A stretch of DNA of 64,000 bases. It comes from Xylocopa sonorina (lineage: Eukaryota > Arthropoda > Insecta > Hymenoptera > Apidae). The stretch's first letter is position 1; every line of letters starts with the position of its first letter. The stretch is taken from assembly GCF_050948175.1 (NCBI RefSeq), contig NW_027490250.1, positions 620,001 through 684,000 of the forward strand. Direction: 5' to 3'. Below, piece by piece: positions 36,307 to 49,009 of the stretch. The position numbers were made by a program, and so were the translations under genes. A model generated the notes under the pieces. It saw only the letters and a program-made list of their open reading frames with translations. It was not told the origin of the DNA and did not search any database.

Positions 36307-39300
36307 GAACTCTATCGCTACGATACGTAGACATCTGCAAACGCTATTTCCTAGCATGGAAGTTTCGCATTTACATTCTTTTGAAGTGAGTACGATGTAT
36401 ACATGACACTTCGCAATGAATATTATACCTTATCACGAAACATAGAAATGAGATGCGATATCGTGATTTAAGAAGCACTAGAACTTCATTGCTACGATAC
36501 GTAGACATCTGCAAACAATATTTCCTAGCAAGGAAGTGTCGCTCTTACATACTTTTGAAGTGAATACGAGGTATGCATAACATTACACAATGAATATTAT
36601 ATCTTATTACGGAACATAGAAATTAAATACGACATCTCGTTTTAAGAAGCATTAGAACTCTATTGCTACGATACGTTGACATCTGCAAGCGCTATTTCCT
36701 AGCATGGAAGTGTCGCACTTACATCCTTTTGAAGTGAATACGAGGTATATATGACACTTCGTAATAAACATTATATCTTATCATGAAAGATAGAAGTGAG
36801 ATGCGATATCGCGTTTTAAGAAGCATTAGAACCCTATTGCTACGATACGTAGACATCTGCAAACGCTACTTCCTAGCATGGAAGTGTCGCATTTACATTC
36901 TTTTGAAGTCAATACAAGGTATACATGACACTTCGCAATGAATATTATATCTTATCATGAAACATAGAAGTGAGATGCGATATGGCATTTTAAGAATCAT
37001 TAGAACTCCATTGTTTCGACACGTAGTCATCTGGAAATGCTATTTCCTAGCAAGGAAGTGTCGCATTTACATCCTTTTGAAGTGAATACGAGGTATACAT
37101 GACACGTCGCAGTGAATATTACATCTTATCATGAAACATAGCAGTGAGATGCGATATCGCGTTTTAAGAAGAAATAGAACTTTGTCGCTACGATACGTAG
37201 ACATCTGCAAAAGCTATTTCCTAGCATGGAAGTTTCGCATTTACATTCTTTTGAAGTGAATACGAGATATACATGACACTTCGCAATTAATATTATATCT
37301 TATCATGAAACTTAGGAATGATTTGCGATTTCGCGTTTTGAGAAGCATTAGAGCTCTATTGCGACGATACGTATACATCTGCAAACAATATTTCCTAGCA
37401 AGAAAGTGTCGCATTTACATTCTTTTTAAGTGAGTACGATGTATACATGACACTTCGCAATGAATATTATACCTTATCACGAAACATAGAAATGAGATTC
37501 GATACCGTGATTTAAGGAGCACTAGAACTTCATTGCTACAATACGTAGACATCTGCAAACAATATTTCCTAGCAAGGAAGTGTCGCACTTACATACTTTT
37601 GAAGTGAATACGAGGTATGCATAACATTACACAATGAATATTATATCTTATTACGAAACATAGAAATGAAATGCGACATCTCGTTCTAAGAAGCATTAGA
37701 ACTCTATTGCTACGATACGTTGACATCTGCAAGCGCTATTTCCTAGCATGGAAGTGTCGCATTTACATTCCTTTGAAGTGAATACGTGGTATACATGACA
37801 CTTCGCAATAAATATTATATCTTATCATGAAAGATAGAAGTGAGATGCGATATCGCGTTTTAGGAAGCATTAGAACCCTATTGCTACGATACGTAGACAT
37901 CTGCAAACGCTGTTTCCTAGCACGGAAGTGTCGCATTTACATTCTTTTGTAGTGAATACGAGGTATACATAACACTCTACAATGAATATTATATCTTATC
38001 ACGAAACATAGAATTGGGATGCGATATCGCGATTTAAGAAGCGCTAGAACTCTATTGCTACGATGCCTAGACAACTGCAAACGCTATTACCTAGCATGGA
38101 AGTGTCGCATTTACATACTTTTGAAGTGAATACGAGATATACATGACACTTCGCAATGAATATTATATCTTATCATGAAACATAGGAATGAGGTGCTATA
38201 TCGCGTTTTGAGAAGAATTAGAACTCTATTGCTAATATACGTAGACATCTGCAACCTCTATTTCCTAGCAAGGAAATGTCACACTTACATTCCATTGAAG
38301 TGAATACGAGGTATACATAACATTACACAATGAATATTATAGCTTACTATGAAACATAGAGATTAAATACGACATCTCGTTTTAAGAAGCATTAGTACTC
38401 TATTGTTGTGATACGTGGACATCTGCAAACAATATTTCCTAGCAAGGAAGTGTCGCATTTACATTCCTGTGAAGTGAAATCGAGGTATACATGACACTTC
38501 GCAATGAATACTATATCTTTTCATGAAACATAGGAATGAGTTGCGATATCGCGTTTTGAGAAGCATTAGAACTCTATTACTAATATACGTAGACATCTGC
38601 AAACGCTATTCCCTAGCATGGAAGTGTCGCACTTACATCCTTTTGAAGTGAATACGAGGTATACATAACACACCACAATGAATATTATATCTTATTACGA
38701 AACATAGAAATGAAATGCGACATCTCGTTCTAAGAAGCATTAGAACTCTATTGCTACGATACGTTGACATCTGCAAGCGCTATTTCCTAGCATGGAAGTG
38801 TCGCATTTACATTCCTTTGAAGTGAATACGTGGTATACATGACACTTCGCAATAAATATTATATCTTATCATGAAAGATAGAAGTGAGATGCAATATCGC
38901 GTTTTAGGAAGCATTAGAACCCTATTGCTACGATACGTAGACATCTGCAAACGCTGTTTCCTAGCACGGAAGTGTCGCATTTACATTCTTTTGTAGTGAA
39001 TACGAGGGATACATAACACTCTACAATGAATATTATATCTTATCACGAAACATAGAATTGAGATGCGATATCGCGATTTAAGAAGCGCTAGAACTCTATT
39101 GCTACGATGCCTAGACAACTGCAAACGCTATTACCTAGCATGGAAGTGTCGCATTTACATACTTTTGAAGTGAATACGAGATATACATGACACTTCGCAA
39201 TGAATATTATATCGTATCATGAAACATAGGAATGAGGTGCTATATCGCGTTTTGAGAAGAATTAGAACTCTATTGCTAATATACGTAGACATCTGCAACC

Positions 39301-42300
39301 TCTATTTCCTAGCAAGGAAATGTCACACTTACATTCCATTGAAGTGAATACGAGGTATACATAACATTACACAATTAATATTATATCTTATTACGAAACA
39401 TAGAAATGAAATACGACATCTCGCTTTAAGAATCATTAGTACTCTATTGGTGTGATACGTAGACATCTGCAAACAATATTTCCTAGCAAGGAAGTGTCGC
39501 ATTTACATACTTTTGAAGTGAATACGAGATATACATGACACTTCGCAATGAATATTATATCTTATCATGAAACATAGGAATGAGGTGCTATATCGCGTTT
39601 TGAGAAGAATTAGAACTCTATTGCTAATATACGTAGACATCTGCAACCTCTATTTGCTAGCAAGGAAATGTCACACTTACATTCCATTGAAGTGAATACG
39701 AGGTATACATAAAATTACACAATGAATATTATAGCTTATTATGAAACATAGAGATTAAATACGACATCTCGTTTTAAGAAGCATTAGTACTCTATTGTTG
39801 TGATACGTGGACATCTGCAAACAATATTTCCTAGCAAGGAAGTGTCGCATTTACATTCTTGTGAAGTGAAATCGAGGTATACATGACACTTCGCAATGAA
39901 TATTATATCTTATCATGGAACATAGAAGTGAGATGCGATATCGCGTTCTAAGAAGCATTAGAACCCTATTGCTACGATACGTAGACATCTGCAAACACTA
40001 TTTCCTAGCATGGAAGTATCGCATTTACATTCTTTTGAAGTGAATACGAGGTATAGATGACACTTCGCAATGAATATTATATCTTATCATGAAACATAGA
40101 AGTGAGATGCGATATCGCGTTCTAAGAAGCATTAGAACTCTATTGCTACGATACGTAGACATCTGCAAACGCTATTTCCTAGCGAGGAAGGGTCGCATTT
40201 ACATTCTTTTGAAGTGAATACGAGGTATAGATGACACTTCGCAATGAATATTATATCTTATCATGAAACATAGAAGTGAGATGCAATATCGCGTTTTAGG
40301 AAGCATTAGAACCCTATTGCTACGATACGTAGACATCTGCAAACGCTGTTTCCTAGCACGGAAGTGTCGCATTTACATTCTTTTGTAGTGAATACGAGGG
40401 ATACATAACACTCTACAATGAATATTATATCTTATCACGAAACATAGAATTGAGATGCGATATCGCGATTTAAGAAGCGCTAGAACTATATTGCTACGAT
40501 GCCTAGACAACTGCAAACGCTATTACCTAGCATGGAAGTGTCGCATTTACATACTTTTGAAGTGAATACGAGATATACATGACACTTCGCAATGAATATT
40601 ATATCGTATCATGAAACATAGGAATGAGGTGCTATATCGCGTTTTGAGAAGAATTAGAACTCTATTGCTAATATACGTAGACATCTGCAACCTCTATTTC
40701 CTAGCAAGGAAATGTCACACTTACATTCCATTGAAGTGAATACGAGGTATACATAACATTACACAATTAATATTATATCTTATTACGAAACATAGAAATG
40801 AAATACGACATCTAGTTTTAAGAATCATTAGTACTCTATTGCTGTGATACGTAGACATCTGCAAACAATATTTCCTAGCAAGGAAGTGTCGCATTTACAT
40901 ACTTTTGAAGTGAATACGAGATATACATGACACATCGCAATGAATATTATATCTTATCATGAAACATAGGAATGAGGTGCTATATCGCGTTTTGAGAAGA
41001 ATTAGAACTCTATTGCTAATATACGTAGACATCTGCAACCTCTATTTGCTAGCAAGGAAATGTCACACTTACATTCCATTGAAGTGAATACGAGGTATAC
41101 ATAACATTACACAATGAATATTATAGCTTATTATGAAACATAGAGATTAAATACGACATCTCGTTTTAAGAAGCATTAGTACTCTATTGTTGTGATACGT
41201 GGACATCTGCAAACAATATTTCCTAGCAAGGAAGTGTCGCATTTACATTCCTGTGAAGTGAATACGAGGTATACATAACATTACACAATTAATATTATAT
41301 CTTATTACGAAACATAGAAATGAAATACGACATCTCGTTTTAAGAATCATTAGTACTCTATTGCTGTGATACGTAGACATCTGCAAACAATATTTCCTAG
41401 CAAGGAAGTGTCGCATTTACATTCTTGTGAAGTGAAATCGAGGTATACATGACACTTCGCAATGAATATTATATCTTATCATGGAACATAGAAGTGAGAT
41501 GCGATATCGCGTTCTAAGAAGCATTAGAACCCTATTGCTACGATACGTAGACATCTGCAAACACTATTTCCTAGCATGGAAGTGTCGCATTTACATTCTT
41601 TTGAAGTGAATACGAGGTATAGATGACACTTCGCAATGAATATTATATCTTATCATGAAACATAGAAGTGAGATGCGATATCGCGTTGTAAGAAGCATTA
41701 GAACTCTATTGCTACGATACGTAGACATCTGCAAACGCTATTTCCTAGCGAGGAAGGGTCGCATTTACATTCTTTTGAAGTGAATACGAGGTATAGATGA
41801 AACTTCGCAATGAATATTATATCTTATCATGAAACATAGAAGTGAGATGCGATATCGCGTTCTAAGAAGCATTAGAACTCTACTGCTACGATACGTAGAC
41901 ACCTGCAAACGCAATTTCCTAGCGTGGAAGGGTCGCATTTACATTCTTTTGAAGTGTGTACGAGGTATACATAACACTCCATAATGAATATTATATCTTC
42001 TCATGAAACATAGCAGTGAGATGCGATATCGCGTTTTAGGAAGCATTAGATCTCTATTGCTGCGATACGTAGACATCTGCAAACGCTATTTCCTAGCATG
42101 GAAGTGTCGCATTTACATTCTTTTGAAGTGAATACGAGATATACATAACACTCCATAATGAATATTATATCTTATCATGAAACATAGGAATGAGGTGCTA
42201 TATCGCGTTTTGAGAAGCATTAGAACTCTATGGCTACGATACGTAGACATCTGCAAACGCTATTTCCTAGCATGGAAGTGTCGCATTTACATTCATTTGA

Positions 42301-42570
42301 AGTGAATACGAGGTATACATGACACTTCGCAATGAATATTATACCTTATCATGAAACATAGAAGAGAGGTGCGATATCGCGTTTTAGGAAGCATTAGAAC
42401 TCTATTGCTGCGATACGTAGACATCTGCAAACGCTACTTCCTAGCATGGAAGTGTCGCATTTACATTCTACTGAAGTGAATACGAGGTATACATGACACC
42501 TCGCAATGAATATTATATCTTATCATGAAACATAGAAGTGAGATGCGATATCGCGTTCTAAGAAGCATTA
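36307..42570 (+). repeat. 36-monomer (6,264-bp) higher-order unit, copy A
   Basis: Identity with the next 6,264 bp begins at 36307/42571, just after mismatches in the AGAAGCATTAGAACTC region, and runs the full length of the unit. 6,264 is 36 x 174 exactly. Internal markers include AATACGTGGTATACATGAC at 37781 and 38825 (6 monomers apart) and AGAATTAGAACTC with CTAATATACGTAG at 38221, 39265, 39613, 40657 and 41005. The latter alternate 1,044 and 348 bp, which is a nested 8-monomer (1,392-bp) repeat. I found about five single-base differences from copy B by reading, so identity is about 99.9%. The boundary is arbitrary within the 57 bp of identity that continues past copy B. Confidence 0.92.
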
Positions 42571-45500
42571 GAACTCTACTGCTACGATACGTAGACATCT
42601 GCAAACGCTATTTCCTAGCATGGAAGTTTCGCATTTACATTCTTTTGAAGTGAGTACGATGTATACATGACACTTCGCAATGAATATTATACCTTATCAC
42701 GAAACATAGAAATGAGATGCGATATCGTGATTTAAGAAGCACTAGAACTTCATTGCTACGATACGTAGACATCTGCAAACAATATTTCCTAGCAAGGAAG
42801 TGTCGCTCTTACATACTTTTGAAGTGAATACGAGGTATGCATAACATTACACAATGAATATTATATCTTATTACGGAACATAGAAATTAAATACGACATC
42901 TCGTTTTAAGAAGCATTAGAACTCTATTGCTACGATACGTTGACATCTGCAAGCGCTATTTCCTAGCATGGAAGTGTCGCACTTACATCCTTTTGAAGTG
43001 AATACGAGGTATATATGACACTTCGTAATAAACATTATATCTTATCATGAAAGATAGAAGTGAGATGCGATATCGCGTTTTAAGAAGCATTAGAACCCTA
43101 TTGCTACGATACGTAGACATCTGCAAACGCTACTTCCTAGCATGGAAGTGTCGCATTTACATTCTTTTGAAGTCAATACAAGGTATACATGACACTTCGC
43201 AATGAATATTATATCTTATCATGAAACATAGAAGTGAGATGCGATATGGCATTTTAAGAATCATTAGAACTCCATTGTTTCGACACGTAGTCATCTGGAA
43301 ATGCTATTTCCTAGCAAGGAAGTGTCGCATTTACATCCTTTTGAAGTGAATACGAGGTATACATGACACGTCGCAGTGAATATTACATCTTATCATGAAA
43401 CATAGCAGTGAGATGCGATATCGCGTTTTAAGAAGAAATAGAACTTTGTCGCTACGATACGTAGACATCTGCAAAAGCTATTTCCTAGCATGGAAGTTTC
43501 GCATTTACATTCTTTTGAAGTGAATACGAGATATACATGACACTTCGCAATTAATATTATATCTTATCATGAAACTTAGGAATGATTTGCGATTTCGCGT
43601 TTTGAGAAGCATTAGAGCTCTATTGCGACGATACGTATACATCTGCAAACAATATTTCCTAGCAAGAAAGTGTCGCATTTACATTCTTTTTAAGTGAGTA
43701 CGATGTATACATGACACTTCGCAATGAATATTATACCTTATCACGAAACATAGAAATGAGATTCGATACCGTGATTTAAGGAGCACTAGAACTTCATTGC
43801 TACAATACGTAGACATCTGCAAACAATATTTCCTAGCAAGGAAGTGTCGCACTTACATACTTTTGAAGTGAATACGAGGTATGCATAACATTACACAATG
43901 AATATTATATCTTATTACGAAACATAGAAATGAAATGCGACATCTCGTTCTAAGAAGCATTAGAACTCTATTGCTACGATACGTTGACATCTGCAAGCGC
44001 TATTTCCTAGCATGGAAGTGTCGCATTTACATTCCTTTGAAGTGAATACGTGGTATACATGACACTTCGCAATAAATATTATATCTTATCATGAAAGATA
44101 GAAGTGAGATGCGATATCGCGTTTTAGGAAGCATTAGAACCCTATTGCTACGATACGTAGACATCTGCAAACGCTGTTTCCTAGCACGGAAGTGTCGCAT
44201 TTACATTCTTTTGTAGTGAATACGAGGTATACATAACACTCTACAATGAATATTATATCTTATCACGAAACATAGAATTGGGATGCGATATCGCGATTTA
44301 AGAAGCGCTAGAACTCTATTGCTACGATGCCTAGACAACTGCAAACGCTATTACCTAGCATGGAAGTGTCGCATTTACATACTTTTGAAGTGAATACGAG
44401 ATATACATGACACTTCGCAATGAATATTATATCTTATCATGAAAAATAGGAATGAGGTGCTATATCGCGTTTTGAGAAGAATTAGAACTCTATTGCTAAT
44501 ATACGTAGACATCTGCAACCTCTATTTCCTAGCAAGGAAATGTCACACTTACATTCCATTGAAGTGAATACGAGGTATACATAACATTACACAATGAATA
44601 TTATAGCTTACTATGAAACATAGAGATTAAATACGACATCTCGTTTTAAGAAGCATTAGTACTCTATTGTTGTGATACGTGGACATCTGCAAACAATATT
44701 TCCTAGCAAGGAAGTGTCGCATTTACATTCCTGTGAAGTGAAATCGAGGTATACATGACACTTCGCAATGAATACTATATCTTTTCATGAAACATAGGAA
44801 TGAGTTGCGATATCGCGTTTTGAGAAGCATTAGAACTCTATTACTAATATACGTAGACATCTGCAAACGCTATTCCCTAGCATGGAAGTGTCGCACTTAC
44901 ATCCTTTTGAAGTGAATACGAGGTATACATAACACACCACAATGAATATTATATCTTATTACGAAACATAGAAATGAAATGCGACATCTCGTTCTAAGAA
45001 GCATTAGAACTCTATTGCTACGATACGTTGACATCTGCAAGCGCTATTTCCTAGCATGGAAGTGTCGCATTTACATTCCTTTGAAGTGAATACGTGGTAT
45101 ACATGACACTTCGCAATAAATATTATATCTTATCATGAAAGATAGAAGTGAGATGCAATATCGCGTTTTAGGAAGCATTAGAACCCTATTGCTACGATAC
45201 GTAGACATCTGCAAACGCTGTTTCCTAGCACGGAAGTGTCGCATTTACATTCTTTTGTAGTGAATACGAGGGATACATAACACTCTACAATGAATATTAT
45301 ATCTTATCACGAAACATAGAATTGAGATGCGATATCGCGATTTAAGAAGCGCTAGAACTCTATTGCTACGATGCCTAGACAACTGCAAACGCTATTACCT
45401 AGCATGGAAGTGTCGCATTTACATACTTTTGAAGTGAATACGAGATATACATGACACTTCGCAATGAATATTATATCGTATCATGAAACATAGGAATGAG

Positions 45501-48500
45501 GTGCTATATCGCGTTTTGAGAAGAATTAGAACTCTATTGCTAATATACGTAGACATCTGCAACCTCTATTTCCTAGCAAGGAAATGTCACACTTACATTC
45601 CATTGAAGTGAATACGAGGTATACATAACATTACACAATTAATATTATATCTTATTACGAAACATAGAAATGAAATACGACATCTCGCTTTAAGAATCAT
45701 TAGTACTCTATTGGTGTGATACGTAGACATCTGCAAACAATATTTCCTAGCAAGGAAGTGTCGCATTTACATACTTTTGAAGTGAATACGAGATATACAT
45801 GACACTTCGCAATGAATATTATATCTTATCATGAAACATAGGAATGAGGTGCTATATCGCGTTTTGAGAAGAATTAGAACTCTATTGCTAATATACGTAG
45901 ACATCTGCAACCTCTATTTGCTAGCAAGGAAATGTCACACTTACATTCCATTGAAGTGAATACGAGGTATACATAAAATTACACAATGAATATTATAGCT
46001 TATTATGAAACATAGAGATTAAATACGACATCTCGTTTTAAGAAGCATTAGTACTCTATTGTTGTGATACGTGGACATCTGCAAACAATATTTCCTAGCA
46101 AGGAAGTGTCGCATTTACATTCTTGTGAAGTGAAATCGAGGTATACATGACACTTCGCAATGAATATTATATCTTATCATGGAACATAGAAGTGAGATGC
46201 GATATCGCGTTCTAAGAAGCATTAGAACCCTATTGCTACGATACGTAGACATCTGCAAACACTATTTCCTAGCATGGAAGTATCGCATTTACATTCTTTT
46301 GAAGTGAATACGAGGTATAGATGACACTTCGCAATGAATATTATATCTTATCATGAAACATAGAAGTGAGATGCGATATCGCGTTCTAAGAAGCATTAGA
46401 ACTCTATTGCTACGATACGTAGACATCTGCAAACGCTATTTCCTAGCGAGGAAGGGTCGCATTTACATTCTTTTGAAGTGAATACGAGGTATAGATGACA
46501 CTTCGCAATGAATATTATATCTTATCATGAAACATAGAAGTGAGATGCAATATCGCGTTTTAGGAAGCATTAGAACCCTATTGCTACGATACGTAGACAT
46601 CTGCAAACGCTGTTTCCTAGCACGGAAGTGTCGCATTTACATTCTTTTGTAGTGAATACGAGGGATACATAACACTCTACAATGAATATTATATCTTATC
46701 ACGAAACATAGAATTGAGATGCGATATCGCGATTTAAGAAGCGCTAGAACTATATTGCTACGATGCCTAGACAACTGCAAACGCTATTACCTAGCATGGA
46801 AGTGTCGCATTTACATACTTTTGAAGTGAATACGAGATATACATGACACTTCGCAATGAATATTATATCGTATCATGAAACATAGGAATGAGGTGCTATA
46901 TCGCGTTTTGAGAAGAATTAGAACTCTATTGCTAATATACGTAGACATCTGCAACCTCTATTTCCTAGCAAGGAAATGTCACACTTACATTCCATTGAAG
47001 TGAATACGAGGTATACATAACATTACACAATTAATATTATATCTTATTACGAAACATAGAAATGAAATACGACATCTAGTTTTAAGAATCATTAGTACTC
47101 TATTGCTGTGATACGTAGACATCTGCAAACAATATTTCCTAGCAAGGAAGTGTCGCATTTACATACTTTTGAAGTGAATACGAGATATACATGACACATC
47201 GCAATGAATATTATATCTTATCATGAAACATAGGAATGAGGTGCTATATCGCGTTTTGAGAAGAATTAGAACTCTATTGCTAATATACGTAGACATCTGC
47301 AACCTCTATTTGCTAGCAAGGAAATGTCACACTTACATTCCATTGAAGTGAATACGAGGTATACATAACATTACACAATGAATATTATAGCTTATTATGA
47401 AACATAGAGATTAAATACGACATCTCGTTTTAAGAAGCATTAGTACTCTATTGTTGTGATACGTGGACATCTGCAAACAATATTTCCTAGCAAGGAAGTG
47501 TCGCATTTACATTCCTGTGAAGTGAATACGAGGTATACATAACATTACACAATTAATATTATATCTTATTACGAAACATAGAAATGAAATACGACATCTC
47601 GTTTTAAGAATCATTAGTACTCTATTGCTGTGATACGTAGACATCTGCAAACAATATTTCCTAGCAAGGAAGTGTCGCATTTACATTCTTGTGAAGTGAA
47701 ATCGAGGTATACATGACACTTCGCAATGAATATTATATCTTATCATGGAACATAGAAGTGAGATGCGATATCGCGTTCTAAGAAGCATTAGAACCCTATT
47801 GCTACGATACGTAGACATCTGCAAACACTATTTCCTAGCATGGAAGTGTCGCATTTACATTCTTTTGAAGTGAATACGAGGTATAGATGACACTTCGCAA
47901 TGAATATTATATCTTATCATGAAACATAGAAGTGAGATGCGATATCGCGTTCTAAGAAGCATTAGAACTCTATTGCTACGATACGTAGACATCTGCAAAC
48001 GCTATTTCCTAGCGAGGAAGGGTCGCATTTACATTCTTTTGAAGTGAATACGAGGTATAGATGAAACTTCGCAATGAATATTATATCTTATCATGAAACA
48101 TAGAAGTGAGATGCGATATCGCGTTCTAAGAAGCATTAGAACTCTATTGCTACGATACGTAGACACCTGCAAACGCAATTTCCTAGCGTGGAAGGGTCGC
48201 ATTTACATTCTTTTGAAGTGTGTACGAGGTATACATAACACTCCATAATGAATATTATATCTTCTCATGAAACATAGCAGTGAGATGCGATATCGCGTTT
48301 TAGGAAGCATTAGAACTCTATTGCTGCGATACGTAGACATCTGCAAACGCTATTTCCTAGCATGGAAGTGTCGCATTTACATTCTTTTGAAGTGAATACG
48401 AGATATACATAACACTCCTTAATGAATATTATATCTTATCATGAAACATAGGAATGAGGTGCTATATCGCGTTTTGAGAAGCATTAGAACTCTATGGCTA

Positions 48501-48834
48501 CGATACGTAGACATCTGCAAACGCTATTTCCTAGCATGGAAGTGTCGCATTTACATTCATTTGAAGTGAATACGAGGTATACATGACACTTCGCAATGAA
48601 TATTATACCTTATCATGAAACATAGAAGAGAGGTGCGATATCGCGTTTTAGGAAGCATTAGAACTCTATTGCTGCGATACGTAGACATCTGCAAACGCTA
48701 CTTCCTAGCATGGAAGTGTCGCATTTACATTCTACTGAAGTGAATACGAGGTATACATGACACCTCGCAATGAATATTATATCTTATCATGAAACATAGA
48801 AGTGAGATGCGATATCGCGTTCTAAGAAGCATTA
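42571..48834 (+). repeat. 36-monomer (6,264-bp) higher-order unit, copy B
   Basis: Tandem copy of 36307-42570. Differences noticed: GAAAAATAGG for GAAACATAGG near 44443; GCGTTCTAAG for GCGTTGTAAG near 47950; CTCTATTGC for CTCTACTGC near 48144; TAGAACTCTATTGCTGCG for TAGATCTCTATTGCTGCG near 48312; and CACTCCTTAATG for CACTCCATAATG near 48416. Identity continues to 48891, then copy B is followed by a GTGTCGC monomer where copy A is followed by GTTTCGC. Such low divergence implies very recent duplication, or an assembly duplication. Confidence 0.92.
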
Positions 48835-49009
48835 GAACTCTACTGCTACGATACGTAGACATCTGCAAACGCTATTTCCTAGCATGGAAGTGTCGCATTT
48901 ACATTCTTTTGAAGTGAATACGAGATATACATAACACTCCATAATGAATATTATATCTTATCATGAAACATAGAAGTGAGATGCAATATCGCGTTTTAAG
49001 AAGCACTAG

